A stretch of 64,000 nucleotides of DNA from Rhodoferax potami (GCF_032193805.1 NZ_JAVBIK010000001.1:3121001-3185000); one strand, 5' to 3'. Positions 18,109 to 27,594 are shown, counted from the first letter of the stretch. A program made the numbers and translations. Notes: generated from the letters alone by a model not told the origin.

Positions 18109-18360
18109 ATGCCCAAGGCCAGTACCCCCTCTCACGAAGCCCTGAAGCTGCCCCTCCCGGATACCTACGAAGCGTCCATGTTGGAGCTCGAAGCCTTGGT
18201 CGGCCGGCTCGAGTCCGGCGACCTGCCTTTGGACCAATTGCTCACCAGCTACCAGCGCGGTGCCGCGCTGCTACAGCACTGCCGTGACAAGTTGCAAGCC
18301 GTTGAGGAGCAAATCAAGGTGCTCGACGACGGGGTCTTGAAGCCCTGGAAGCCGCAATGA
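18109..18360 (+). CDS. xseB: exodeoxyribonuclease VII small subunit
   Basis: An 83-residue helical protein matching Xse[21 protein letters not shown] and the [16 protein letters not shown] helix. It binds XseA to form exonuclease VII, which degrades single-stranded DNA. The ATG at 18109 is chosen over an upstream TTG at 18088. Its stop overlaps the ispA start (ATGA), a usual arrangement with ispA and dxs. Confidence 0.93.
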   Translation: MPKASTPSHEALKLPLPDTYEASMLELEALVGRLESGDLPLDQLLTSYQRGAALLQHCRDKLQAVEEQIKVLDDGVLKPWKPQ

Positions 18361-19304
18361 GCGCAGAGGCCAAACCTTTGAACGCTTTTGACCTAGACCT
18401 GTGGATGCGCGAGCGTCTGGACCGCGTGGAGCGCGCGCTGGACACCTGGATCACCGCAGAAGTGCCCCAAGGCGAAGACCACGGCGCGCCGGCCGCGCTG
18501 GTCGACGCCATGCGCTACGCGGTACTCGATGGTGGCAAGCGCTTGCGCCCGCTGCTGGTTCTGGCCGCCCACGAAGCTGTAGCGCCACTGGGGCACGAGT
18601 GTGATGCGGGTGCCTTGCGGGCTGCCTGCGCGGTCGAGCTGATCCACGCTTATTCGTTAGTACACGACGACATGCCCTGCATGGACAACGACGTGTTGCG
18701 CCGCGGCAAGCCCACGGTACATATCCAGTTTGGTGAAGCCAGTGCCCTTTTGGCCGGCGACGCCTTGCAGGCCTTGGCCTTTGAGTTTTTGACTCCGCAA
18801 GACGGATCGGTGCCCTGTGTGGTGCAGGCCCGTTTGTGCGGTTTGCTGGCCCGCGCGGCTGGCAGTGCAGGTATGGCAGGCGGGCAGGCGATCGATCTGG
18901 CGAGTGTGGGTTTGCCCCTCACCGAAAGCCAGCTGCGAGAAATGCATCAGCTCAAAACCGGTGCCTTGCTGCAAGGCAGTGTGGTGATGGGTGCGCAATG
19001 CGCGCAACCCCCGGCGAATGTGCTGGCCGCACTGGAGGCCTATGGTGCCGCCATCGGCTTGGCGTTCCAGGTGGTCGATGACATTCTGGACGTAACGGCT
19101 GACTCGGCCACCCTGGGTAAAACTGCGGGCAAAGACGCAGACAACGACAAGCCCACCTATGTCTCCCTGATGGGGCTGGAAGCCAGCCGTAACTACGCCC
19201 GCTCCCTCCACGAGCAAGCGCTGCAGGCGCTGCAAACCAGTGGTTTGCACAACACCGCAGCGTTGCAGGCCTTGGCCGGCATGGTGGTGGACCGGGCTTA
19301 TTAA
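18357..19304 (+). CDS. ispA: farnesyl diphosphate synthase (polyprenyl synthetase)
   Basis: A 315-residue cytoplasmic prenyltransferase that condenses IPP with DMAPP and GPP to give farnesyl diphosphate. The first Asp-rich motif is [12 protein letters not shown] and the second is [19 protein letters not shown] near residue 60 binds IPP. It overlaps xseB by four bases and is followed, after a 63-base gap made almost entirely of a dispersed repeat, by dxs, the entry enzyme of the same pathway. Confidence 0.95.
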   Translation: MSAEAKPLNAFDLDLWMRERLDRVERALDTWITAEVPQGEDHGAPAALVDAMRYAVLDGGKRLRPLLVLAAHEAVAPLGHECDAGALRAACAVELIHAYSLVHDDMPCMDNDVLRRGKPTVHIQFGEASALLAGDALQALAFEFLTPQDGSVPCVVQARLCGLLARAAGSAGMAGGQAIDLASVGLPLTESQLREMHQLKTGALLQGSVVMGAQCAQPPANVLAALEAYGAAIGLAFQVVDDILDVTADSATLGKTAGKDADNDKPTYVSLMGLEASRNYARSLHEQALQALQTSGLHNTAALQALAGMVVDRAY

Positions 19305-19308
19305 ATAT

Positions 19309-19367
19309 GTAAAAAATGCCTCTGGCGCTCATGGAGTGTGCGCAAGTAGCTACTAAAAGAATAGCAA
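19309..19367 (+). repeat. dispersed short repeat, copy 3 (ispA-dxs gap)
   Basis: Fills the gap between ispA and dxs: AAAAAATGCC, CTCTGGCGCTC, then GTGCGCAAGTAGCTACTAAA and AGAATAGCAA directly before the dxs ATG. It would place the repeat in the dxs leader and could influence its translation. Confidence 0.65.
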
Positions 19368-21262
19368 ATGTCACCTGATAATCTCTCTGCAGCGCCCCTG
19401 TTGGCTACGATCAACGACCCCGCTGCCATGCGCCGTTTGCAGCGCCCGCAGCTGCAAGCCCTGGCCGACGAGCTGCGCCAGTTTCTGCTGCACAGCGTGG
19501 CCGGTACCGGTGGGCACTTGAGCTCTAACCTCGGCACTGTGGAGCTCACCGTCGCCTTGCACTATGTGTTCAACACGCCGAATGACCGGATCGTGTGGGA
19601 TGTGGGCCACCAGACCTATCCGCACAAAATCTTGACCGGCCGGCGCGACCGGATGCAGAGCCTGCGCCAGTTCGGCGGGCTCTCGGGTTTCCCGCGCCGG
19701 GAAGAGAGTGAATACGACACCTTCGGTACCGCCCACTCCAGCACCTCGATTTCTGCGGCGCTGGGCATGGCACTTGCCTCCCGCATCAAGGGCGAAGACC
19801 GCTACTCGGTCGCGGTGATCGGCGATGGCGCCATGACGGCTGGCATGGCGTTTGAGGCCATGAACAATGCAGGCGTTGAAGACTGCCGCCTGCTCGTGAT
19901 CTTGAACGACAACGACATGAGCATCAGCCCGCCGGTGGGCGCGCTCAATCGCTACCTGGCCCAGCTGATGAGCGGCCAGTTTTATGCAGCCGCCAAAAAT
20001 GTGGGCAAGAGCGTGCTCAAGGGCGCGCCCCCCTTGTTTGAACTGGCCAAACGGCTGGAAGAACACGCCAAGGGCATGGTGGTGCCGGCGACCTTGTTTG
20101 AGAAATTCGGGTTCAACTACATCGGCCCGATCGATGGGCACGACCTCGACTCCCTGATCCCGACGCTGGAAAACATCAAGCACCTCAAGGGGCCCCAATT
20201 CCTGCACGTGGTGACCAAAAAGGGCCAGGGCTACAAGTTGGCCGAGGCCGATCCGGTCGCCTATCACGGCCCTGGCAAGTTTGATCCTGCGGTGGGGCTG
20301 GTCAAGCCCGCCACACCGGGCAAAACCACCTTCACACAGGTTTTCGGCCAGTGGCTGTGCGATACCGCGGCGGCCGACGAGCGTTTGGTCGGCATTACCC
20401 CCGCCATGCGCGAAGGCTCTGGCATGGTCGAGTTTGAAAAGCGCTTTCCTGCGCGCTATTTCGATGTCGGCATTGCGGAGCAGCACGCGGTGACCTTTGC
20501 CGGCGGGCTGGCAACCGAAGGGCTCAAGCCGGTGGTGGCGATTTACTCCACCTTTTTGCAGCGCGCTTATGACCAGCTGATCCACGACGTGGCCCTGCAA
20601 AATCTGCCGGTGGTGTTTGCACTGGACCGCGCTGGCCTGGTGGGTGCCGATGGGGCAACCCACGCCGGCGCGTATGACATTCCGTTTTGCGCTGCGTTCC
20701 CAACATGAGCATTGCCTGCCCGGCCGACGAAAACGAGTGCCGGCAGCTGCTCAGCACCGCGTTTGCCCAAAATCACCCGGTAGCCGTGCGCTACCCGCGC
20801 GGCAGTGGTGCCGGTGTGCAGGTGTCGCCGTCTTTGGAAGGCTTGCCTTTCGGCAAAGGTGAAATCCGCAAGCAGGGCAGCGAGATCGCGATTCTGGCCT
20901 TCGGCACCTTGCTCCACCCGGCCCTGGCGGCCGCAGAGGCGCTGGGCTTGACGGTGGTCAACATGCGCTGGGCCAAGCCCCTGGATGTTGATTTGTTGCT
21001 GCAAATCGCAGCCACCCACAGTGCGCTGGTCACGGTGGAAGAGGGCGCCACTATGGGGGGCGCAGGCTCTGCCGTGATGGAAGCTCTGCACGCCGCCGGT
21101 GTGACCCTGCCAGTGCTGCAACTGGGCTTGGCCGATGAGTTCATTGAGCACGGCGACCCCGCGCATTTGTTGCGTTTGCAGGGCTTGGATGCGGCTGGTA
21201 TTCAGGCGTCTATCCGCCAGCGTTTTGGTCCTTTGCTGACCCATTTGGTGGGTATCGTGTAA
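19368..21262 (+). pseudogene. dxs: 1-deoxy-D-xylulose-5-phosphate synthase, interrupted by a 1-base deletion
   Basis: DXS joins pyruvate and glyceraldehyde 3-phosphate using TPP and opens the MEP isoprenoid pathway. Residues up to about 442 are in one frame: [12 protein letters not shown] start, [21 protein letters not shown] motif, and [13 protein letters not shown]. The rest ([16 protein letters not shown] onward, with the transketolase C-terminal domain) is in the +1 frame. The break is at a T run at 20685-20688: one more T would read [14 protein letters not shown], exactly the family sequence. The combined length of about 630 residues is normal. Because dxs is normally essential, an error in the sequence is likelier than a real loss. 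Confidence 0.9.
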
Positions 21263-21466
21263 GTTGGCTGTCATCTCCGCGCACGAAGGTCTTCGCCAGG
21301 CTTGCAAGAAGCTGAAGACCCCGTGTGCCGAGGGCACTTGCCGAGGGAAAACCCCCACGATTGACGGCACCCGCCTTCCTACAATCGCGCTTGACTATCA
21401 GAGTCCTTGAGGGGCGACTCTATTGCCCCCCAAGCTGGTTACAACACAATTACCGGAGTAAAGCGA

Positions 21467-22546
21467 ATGGATCGTCGTTCAATTATCAAAAACGCAGGCA
21501 TCGCCGGCGTCTTGGCTGCAGGTGCAGCCCCCGCAGTGCATGCGCAGGCCGCCATCCGTTGGCGCCTCGCTTCCAGCTTCCCCAAGGCGCTGGACACTAT
21601 TTTTGGCGCAGCAGATGTGTTCGCCAAGAAAGTGGGCGAAATGTCGGGCGGCAAGTTCACCATCACCACCCACGCTGGCGGCGAGTTGATGCCCGCATTC
21701 GGCGTGGTAGACGGTGTGCAGAACGGCACCGTGGAAATGGCCCACACCGCTCCTTACTACTTCTTCGGCAAGGACGAGACCTTTGCCTTGGGTTGCGCGA
21801 TTCCTTTCGGCCTGAACAGCCGTCAAATGACCGCTTGGATGTACGAAGGCAACGGCGGCAAGCTGATGCGCGAGTTCTACGCCAAGTACAACATCGTCAA
21901 CTTCCCTGGCGGCAACACCGGCGCGCAAATGGGCGGCTGGTACCGCAAAGAAATCAAGTCTGCGGCAGACATCAAAGGCTTGAAGTTCCGCGTGGGCGGC
22001 TTCGCCGGTAAAGTGATTGAACGCATGGGCGGTGTGCCACAAAACATCCCTGGCGGCGAAATCTACACCGCGCTGGAAAAAGGCACGATTGACGCGGCAG
22101 AGTGGGTCGGTCCTTACGATGACCAGAAGCTGGGCTTCGGTAAAGTGGCTCCGTTCTACTACTACCCCGGCTGGTGGGAAGGCGGTCCCCAGTTGGACTT
22201 CTTCATTAACGACAAAGCCTTTGCCGCTCTGTCGCCTGAAAACAAGGCCATCGTTGAAGCAGCTGCATCCTACGCGCACGTGGAAATGCAAGCCAAGTAC
22301 GACGCCCGCAACCCCAAGGCTCTGAAAGAGCTGGTGGGTGCCAAAGTCAAGGTCATGCCTTTCCCGAAAGATGTGTTGGACTTGGCGTTCAAAGAGTCCA
22401 TGGCTCTGTACGCTGAAATCAGCGCCAAGAACCCCAACTGGAAAAAGGTCTACGACGACTACGCAGCCTTCCGCAAGGACCAGAACCTGTGGTTCCGCTT
22501 CACTGAAGCGCGTTTCGACAGCTTCATGCAGGCACAAAAGCTGTAA
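21467..22546 (+). CDS. dctP: TRAP transporter substrate-binding protein (DctP family)
   Basis: A periplasmic solute receptor of 359 residues. The signal begins MDRRSIIKNAG, a likely Tat-type twin-Arg signal, ending near AVHAQAA. The mature part is a DctP fold with the conserved GLKFRVGGFAGKVIERMG segment, whose Arg normally pairs with a carboxylate ligand, and GTIDAAEWVGPYDD. The ATG at 21467 follows CGGAGTAAAG. A strong terminator follows. The matching membrane subunits are about 5 kb away on the opposite strand. The ligand is probably an organic acid. Confidence 0.92.
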   Translation: MDRRSIIKNAGIAGVLAAGAAPAVHAQAAIRWRLASSFPKALDTIFGAADVFAKKVGEMSGGKFTITTHAGGELMPAFGVVDGVQNGTVEMAHTAPYYFFGKDETFALGCAIPFGLNSRQMTAWMYEGNGGKLMREFYAKYNIVNFPGGNTGAQMGGWYRKEIKSAADIKGLKFRVGGFAGKVIERMGGVPQNIPGGEIYTALEKGTIDAAEWVGPYDDQKLGFGKVAPFYYYPGWWEGGPQLDFFINDKAFAALSPENKAIVEAAASYAHVEMQAKYDARNPKALKELVGAKVKVMPFPKDVLDLAFKESMALYAEISAKNPNWKKVYDDYAAFRKDQNLWFRFTEARFDSFMQAQKL

Positions 22547-22570
22547 TCCAGCTCGCGTTTAACCCGCTCC

Positions 22571-22599
22571 AAAAGCCCCGCTCTGCGGGGCTTTTTTTA
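22571..22599 (+). terminator. rho-independent terminator after dctP
   Basis: GC-rich stem AGCCCCGC-TCT-GCGGGGCT followed by seven T residues, 25 bases after the dctP stop. Confidence 0.93.
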
Positions 22600-22777
22600 T
22601 AGTTCCACCAAATACGTTAATGGGCAGGAGACGGAGTGACGAAAGTCACAACCGTCGGACCAAGAAGCGTCTATCTGCGACTTTCTGTTTGGTCGGTCAG
22701 ATGTGATGAACTGTCACGGGCATCAGCTGCTGTTGAGCCCAGTGTCGGCAAAGGGGCGCCTCAACGTAGAATGCCTG

Positions 22778-22835
22778 TCGGGTGTCACAGCGTCATGCTG
22801 GAGGGCAGGTACAGCGAAGGTCGGGCCGCCTCGCG
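22778..22835 (+). promoter_or_regulatory. candidate nhaA-I-type cation riboswitch before the antiporter gene
   Basis: The stretch from the dctP terminator to the antiporter start is about 250 bases without a gene. Its last part carries TCGGGTGTCACAG, a CAGC-GTCAT-GCTG hairpin (22788-22800), GGCAGG at 22804-22809 and CGGGCCGCC at 22822-22830. From memory these blocks and their order resemble the nhaA-I motif (a Li+/Na+-responsive class found before sodium:proton antiporters). The identity of the next gene supports this. I could not run a covariance search, so the class assignment is tentative. Confidence 0.5.
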
Positions 22836-22850
22836 ATTCAATCACGCCCC

Positions 22851-24110
22851 ATGAATTCGCCTACTACTATTCAAATCATTGGCGCCACCCTGTTTGGTCT
22901 GGCTGTCCTCCACACTTTTTCTACCAAGTTTTTTGAGCATCTGGCGCATACGCAGCCACGTCATGCAGGAATCTGGCATTTGCTGGGAGAGGTGGAGGTC
23001 GTATTCGGTTTCTGGGCTTTGGTGCTGGTCCTGTTTATGTTCAGCATCAACGGCAAGTTGGAGGCTACGGCTTACCTCGAGTCCAGAAACTTCACTGAAC
23101 CGATGTTTGTATTCGCCATTATGGTGATCGCAGGTACCAAACCCATCCTCCAGTTTGCAGATGGTTTGGTGCGAACCGTTGCTCGTTTTATGCCGCTTCA
23201 ACGAGGCATGGCACTGTACTTCCTAGTCCTTGCCCTGGTCCCCGTGCTAGGATCATTCATCACAGAGCCTGCAGCGATGACTTTGGCGGCGCTCATTTTG
23301 CGGGATACGCTGTTCTCGCGGGAGACTTCTAATACGCTTAAGTACGGCACTATCGGCGTTCTTTTCGTGAACATTTCCATCGGGGGCACATTAACCCCGT
23401 TTGCGGCTCCCCCCGTTTTGATGGTGGCGGCCAAGTGGAACTGGGACATGTGGTTCATGATCTCCACATTTGGTTGGAAGGCCGCAATAGCTGTGGTCTT
23501 CAATGCAGGCGTCGCCATGCTGATATTCCGCGAACAATTGGGTCATATGGCAGCCAAGCCATCCGTTAAGCCTGTTGCTGTCCCATTTTCTGTGGTGATG
23601 GTTCACCTGTGCTTTTTGGTACTGGTTGTTGTGTTTGCACACCATCCCGTGCTGTTTATGGGTCTATTCTTATTTTTCATGGGATTTACCACGGCCTATC
23701 AGCGCCACCAGAACCCTCTGATCTTGCGTGAGGCTTTGTTGGTTGCATTCTTTCTTGCCGGGTTGGTCGTGTTGGGCGGCCTGCAGCAATGGTGGCTGGA
23801 GCCTGTATTGATGCGCATGGACGCAAACGCGGTATTCTTCGGCGCCACCGCACTCACAGCAATTACAGACAATGCGGCGCTGACGTATTTGGGTTCGCTG
23901 GTAGAGGGATTGAGTCTGGAGTTCAAAACGGCACTGGTGGCAGGTGCTGTCACTGGTGGTGGACTGACATTGATTGCCAATGCCCCCAACCCGGCTGGTG
24001 CTGCAATTCTCAAGGAAAAGTTTGCTGACAATGCCATTCACCCACTTGGACTACTGGTAGGTGCGCTACCCCCTACTTTGGTTGCAGTAATGGCATTTAA
24101 ATTTCTGTGA
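22851..24110 (+). CDS. putative Na+/H+ antiporter
   Basis: A polytopic inner-membrane protein of 419 residues with about eleven hydrophobic segments. It resembles the putative Na+/H+ antiporter family PF07399, with conserved SFITEPAAMTLAALILRD, GGTLTPFAAPPVLMVAAKW and ALTAITDNAALTYLGSLV; the acidic residues in these membrane segments are the likely ion sites. The ATG at 22851 follows a riboswitch-like leader. GC is lower than in the flanking TRAP and dxs genes. It heads a block of ion-related genes. Confidence 0.8.
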   Translation: MNSPTTIQIIGATLFGLAVLHTFSTKFFEHLAHTQPRHAGIWHLLGEVEVVFGFWALVLVLFMFSINGKLEATAYLESRNFTEPMFVFAIMVIAGTKPILQFADGLVRTVARFMPLQRGMALYFLVLALVPVLGSFITEPAAMTLAALILRDTLFSRETSNTLKYGTIGVLFVNISIGGTLTPFAAPPVLMVAAKWNWDMWFMISTFGWKAAIAVVFNAGVAMLIFREQLGHMAAKPSVKPVAVPFSVVMVHLCFLVLVVVFAHHPVLFMGLFLFFMGFTTAYQRHQNPLILREALLVAFFLAGLVVLGGLQQWWLEPVLMRMDANAVFFGATALTAITDNAALTYLGSLVEGLSLEFKTALVAGAVTGGGLTLIANAPNPAGAAILKEKFADNAIHPLGLLVGALPPTLVAVMAFKFL

Positions 24111-24156
24111 ATGAGGCCAGCTCGGAGGACGTCGAAGCAGTTTCGGCGTCTTGCCG

Positions 24157-24645
24157 CTATAGGTGAGCTAGCGGGATGTTACCGGCCCCTTCATCCGCTG
24201 CCAGCACCTCCACCAGTTTCTCTAAGTCCCGGTTGAGGCTCTCCAGGGTTGCCTCATCTAACTGTCGCAGTGCATCAGGCAATACACCCTCAAAGGGTCC
24301 AGGCATTTTTTTAAGTGCCTTTTTTCCCTCTGGTGTTACGCGTAATTCAACGACACGTTTGTCTTCCGCTGACTTCGTTAGCGTGATCAGCTCTTTTTTG
24401 AGCAAGACCTTTATCAAGTTACTTGCGGTGGATTGGTGAATGTCCATCTGGGTGGCAATTTCACCAACGCCCAGTCCGGGGCTCCTCTGCACAAGGCTCA
24501 GTGCCCAAATTTGGGCACCGCCTAGGCCAGTGTCTTTTTCCACTTGCCTAAAGTGGGCTCTGACAGCATTGAACACCACTCGGAACTGCCTTAACGCACG
24601 CGCGGCGTCGTCTGAGTGCTCCATGGAGGGTTGAGATTTTTTCAT
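24157..24645 (-). CDS. MarR family transcriptional regulator
   Basis: A 162-residue winged-helix regulator with VGEIATQMDIHQSTASNLIK as recognition helix and SAEDKRVVELRVTPEG as the wing. It is encoded after the DapB-like gene on the same strand with about 57 bases between. Paired ATACATTTGT boxes in front of the DapB-like and ClC genes are candidate targets. Several ATGs are possible; 24645 (MKKSQPS) is chosen and 24624 is the main alternative. Confidence 0.85.
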   Translation of the reverse strand: MKKSQPSMEHSDDAARALRQFRVVFNAVRAHFRQVEKDTGLGGAQIWALSLVQRSPGLGVGEIATQMDIHQSTASNLIKVLLKKELITLTKSAEDKRVVELRVTPEGKKALKKMPGPFEGVLPDALRQLDEATLESLNRDLEKLVEVLAADEGAGNIPLAHL

Positions 24646-24702
24646 CAGCACACACAAAACGAAGGGCCCCCAATGATACGGTGGCACGTTCCGACGTGGC
24701 AG

Positions 24703-25455
24703 CTAACGGGCGTATCCCTCCAGGATTTGGGCTCTCACTCGCTTCATTAACAAATCTTCAAATGTGTAGAAACCGTTGGAGCAACCTCTAAGCTCATTAA
24801 GAGCAAAAGCAGCGCCGGTACCAAATGCCTCGCGCTTAATGGAGTCGTGAATCAGTCGCACAGTCTGATAGGGGAATCCAAAAATCACCTCGTGGTGCCC
24901 CACGATACCGCCCAAGCGCATGGAAGTGATTTTTTCCCCACCAACGTCAAGACTTTCAGCGATTTTTTTTGCAGTACCTGAGACTTCTGGCTTTTCTCGA
25001 AAGTGTTGCTCCAAGATCTCTACGTCAGCAAACGGTGCTATCTCTCTTAACAGGCGTGCTGCCATGATCAAGAAGTTGATACCAACAGTGATGTTGGGCG
25101 AACACAGCACCTTGGCATGTTGTCCTAGAGTTCGAATATCGGCAAGTTGAGCATCGTCGTACGAGGAAATCGCCGTCACTAAAGTCAGCCCTCTGCGCCG
25201 TATCTCGTCAGCGTAGACTGCTGCCGAAGTAGCATTTGAGAAATCCACCAGCGCATCCACCGGATGCAGATCCAGCCATGTGGAAAGATGATCTTTTGAC
25301 AGCGCGGTCACTGGAACACTGCGGTCGCCCAACGCCACTGTAGTCGGGTTCCCACTGCGCGTGGCAATCCATTGCAATTCATAGCGAGTGTCTTCGCTTA
25401 GCACTTGAGCCACTGCGCTGCCAGCCTTGCCGTATCCAATTAAGCCAACTCTCAT
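24703..25455 (-). CDS. DapB-like NAD(P)-dependent oxidoreductase
   Basis: A 250-residue protein with an N-terminal Rossmann motif (VGLIGYGKAGSAVA) and a C-terminal domain like that of dihydrodipicolinate reductase: SPNITVGINFLIMAARLL and EQHFREKPEVSGTAKK. In the family signature the first catalytic His and the Lys are kept, but the second His is Phe here. The AAGGAG site before the ATG at 25455 is good. The setting, beside ion transport genes and a MarR regulator and with no lysine genes, argues against a housekeeping DapB. The true substrate is unknown. Confidence 0.75.
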   Translation of the reverse strand: MRVGLIGYGKAGSAVAQVLSEDTRYELQWIATRSGNPTTVALGDRSVPVTALSKDHLSTWLDLHPVDALVDFSNATSAAVYADEIRRRGLTLVTAISSYDDAQLADIRTLGQHAKVLCSPNITVGINFLIMAARLLREIAPFADVEILEQHFREKPEVSGTAKKIAESLDVGGEKITSMRLGGIVGHHEVIFGFPYQTVRLIHDSIKREAFGTGAAFALNELRGCSNGFYTFEDLLMKRVRAQILEGYAR

Positions 25456-25482
25456 ACAGGTCTCCTTCCTGGTTGTTGCATT

Positions 25483-25530
25483 AAATACATTTGTGCAAAT
25501 ATAACAAATACATTTGTACCAATGTATAAT
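25483..25530. promoter_or_regulatory. paired MarR-type operator boxes between divergent genes
   Basis: Two related palindromic boxes. Box 1 has ATTTG-TG-CAAAT at 25489-25500, preceded by ATAC. Box 2 at 25508-25527 is ATACATTTGTACCAATGTAT, nearly perfect dyad symmetry. A TATAAT -10 element (25525-25530) overlaps box 2 and would drive the ClC gene. The boxes sit between the divergent DapB-like and ClC genes, so one regulator, probably the neighbouring MarR protein, could control both. Confidence 0.7.
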
Positions 25531-25545
25531 TGCCCCAGTGATCAC

Positions 25546-26878
25546 ATGGATGACCCCCCAATGCGGCAGCACCCTCACATTTACTCTTCTTTCAAAAATG
25601 AACTGTACGATGCCCACCTGTGGAGAGGACGTGCGCTTTTTATCTCATTCGCAGCGTTAGCTGGACTCACCGTAGTCTGCTTTACGTGGCTCACTGAACA
25701 CGCGCTTGCAATATTCTTCAAAGCGCAGAGTGGCTTCTGGTGGGCGCCGCTGGTTTGGACCCCACTGTGCGCCGCAGCTATCGTTTGGATCACAAGGCGC
25801 TATTTCCCGGGTGCAGCTGGCTCGGGTATTCCGCAGGTTATGGCTGCCCAAGACCCGGAAGTCTCCGGCAGCACTCGCGGCCTTTTTGTTTCATTGAGAC
25901 TCGCCTTAGCCAAAATGGTGCTTACCGCGTGGGGCCTCCTGGCGGGTTTGTCTCTTGGCCGCGAAGGCCCCTCAGTACAAATAGCCGCGGGCGTCATGCA
26001 TAGCGTTCGTCGTTGGCTGCCAAAGCGTTCGCAGATCAGCGAACATAGCCTTCTTGTTGCGGGAGGAGCAGCTGGCATTGCCGCCGCATTCAACACTCCT
26101 TTGGGTGGAGTGATGTTTGCCATTGAAGAGTTGACACGTAAACCTGAGCATCGCAACCACGGACTGACCATTGCAGCGATCGTGCTAGCCGGGTTGATGG
26201 GGATATCGGCCTACGGTAACGGCAGTTACTTTGGTGTCATCAGAATCGATGGGTTCGGCTGGAGCGCGTTGCTGCCAGGCGTTATGGTGTCGCTGGCATG
26301 TGGTCTTCTTGGGGGCTTGTTTGCGCGCTTGCTCGTAGTGTCCTTCAGCCGGCAATTCCCTGGACTGGTTCACCATGCAGCGTAAGGCGCGGCCAGTGGC
26401 TTTTGCAGCGGCGTGTGGGTTTAGTGTTGCCGTGATTGGTGTGGTGACGGCAGGGGATACCTTTGGCAGTGGATACGCGCATACCAAAGCTGCTTTAGAA
26501 AATAGTGGCGACACAAACGCTCTATATGTGCTTCTGAAGTTTGTCACGACTTGGCTCACCGCATGGGCGGGTGTTCCCGGTGGTATTTTTGCGCCATCGT
26601 TGGCCATTGGAGGTGCCCTTGGAGGTGACTTCGCGCAATGGACTTCGTATGCCAACCCACCCACCCTCATTGCCTTGGGAATGGCTGCTTTTTTGGCTGC
26701 TGTGACCCAAGCGCCTCTCACTGCGTTCATCATCGTTATGGAAATGGTGGATGGTCATGCGCTGGTGCTGAGCCTGATGGCCAGTGCCCTTTTTGCCAGT
26801 GCTGTGTCGCGCTTGATTAGTGCCCCTTTGTATGCATCGTTGGCAGAGCTACAACTCACACGCCTGCCTAAAGCCTGA
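25546..26878 (+). pseudogene. ClC family chloride channel/transporter, interrupted by a frameshift
   Basis: Two overlapping frames make one ClC protein of about 443 residues. The first half has GSGIPQVMAA and GREGPSVQIAAG, the second anion-site motif with the gating Glu. The second half has GVPGGIFAPSLAIGGALGG (the GxFxP motif). The break is near 26373-26376: deleting one C from CACCATG joins GLVH to MQRKARPVAF. There is no CBS domain, as in bacterial H+/Cl- antiporters. Start could be 25546 or 25561; either gives a very short leader after the -10 element at 25525. Confidence 0.85.
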
Positions 26879-26886
26879 GGTTCTCC

Positions 26887-27432
26887 ATGGTCCGAAAAAT
26901 CCTTGCTGTCGTGGACGCCAGACCGGTTTCCCAATCCGCCATTGACCAAGCCATTGAAATGGCTCAAGCCCATCGTGCCGACATTTTTTTCTTCGGGGTG
27001 CTACCCCACTACGACTACCCAGCCGTGGACTTGCTTCCGGTGGCCAACTTTCCGGAAGAAACCCTGCAAGCGAAGTCCGCCATAGAAACCTCACGCTTAT
27101 TAGCCGCGGCAAGTGCATGGGCCGAGAGATGTGGCGTCCATAGCCACCGTGCGACTTCAGTGGCGGGCGATATTGCTCATGCAGTAGCAGATGCAGCTGA
27201 GAAACGGCATTGCGACTTAATTGTGGTGGGCAATGAGGACAACAATGCCGTGCTGCGCTTGCTTAATGGCAACATAGTCCCCGGACTCATTTCGAAGTCC
27301 ACTGTGCCAGTGCTGGTTTGTAAGGATCGCCCTTTGCGCACGACACATGCCAGCTCTCTGCGCCGCTTTTCCAATGGTCGCCCACCCGCTCGTGAGACGG
27401 GTACGCGCGACTATGACGAGCCCAATGATTGA
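26887..27432 (+). CDS. universal stress protein (UspA family)
   Basis: A 181-residue protein with one Usp domain, starting MVRKILAVVDARPVSQSAIDQA. The nucleotide-binding signature is recognisable but loose: VVGNEDNN followed by GNIVPGLISKSTVPVLV. A polar, Arg-rich tail of about 35 residues follows the domain. It begins 8 bases after the ClC gene and is almost surely co-transcribed with it, suggesting an adapter or sensor role in ion or envelope stress. Confidence 0.85.
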   Translation: MVRKILAVVDARPVSQSAIDQAIEMAQAHRADIFFFGVLPHYDYPAVDLLPVANFPEETLQAKSAIETSRLLAAASAWAERCGVHSHRATSVAGDIAHAVADAAEKRHCDLIVVGNEDNNAVLRLLNGNIVPGLISKSTVPVLVCKDRPLRTTHASSLRRFSNGRPPARETGTRDYDEPND

Positions 27433-27594
27433 ACGCGACAGCCCCTGAAGACAGGTGTGCCCAAGTCGTTTTGTCTGTGCCGCTATGGGTCCCATTGCGT
27501 GGGTTGAGCCGGAGCCAAGCAGCTTCTAACTGCGAGGTTTCTTGGTAGGGGAAACTCCACGGGTGCGACTTAGTAATACTGGCTTCGCGCCCAT

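Noticed and set aside
20685-20690. Programmed ribosomal frameshift in dxs
   Set aside because: The site is a plain T4G with no classic slippery heptamer or clear downstream stimulator, and similar single-base breaks occur in four other unrelated genes.
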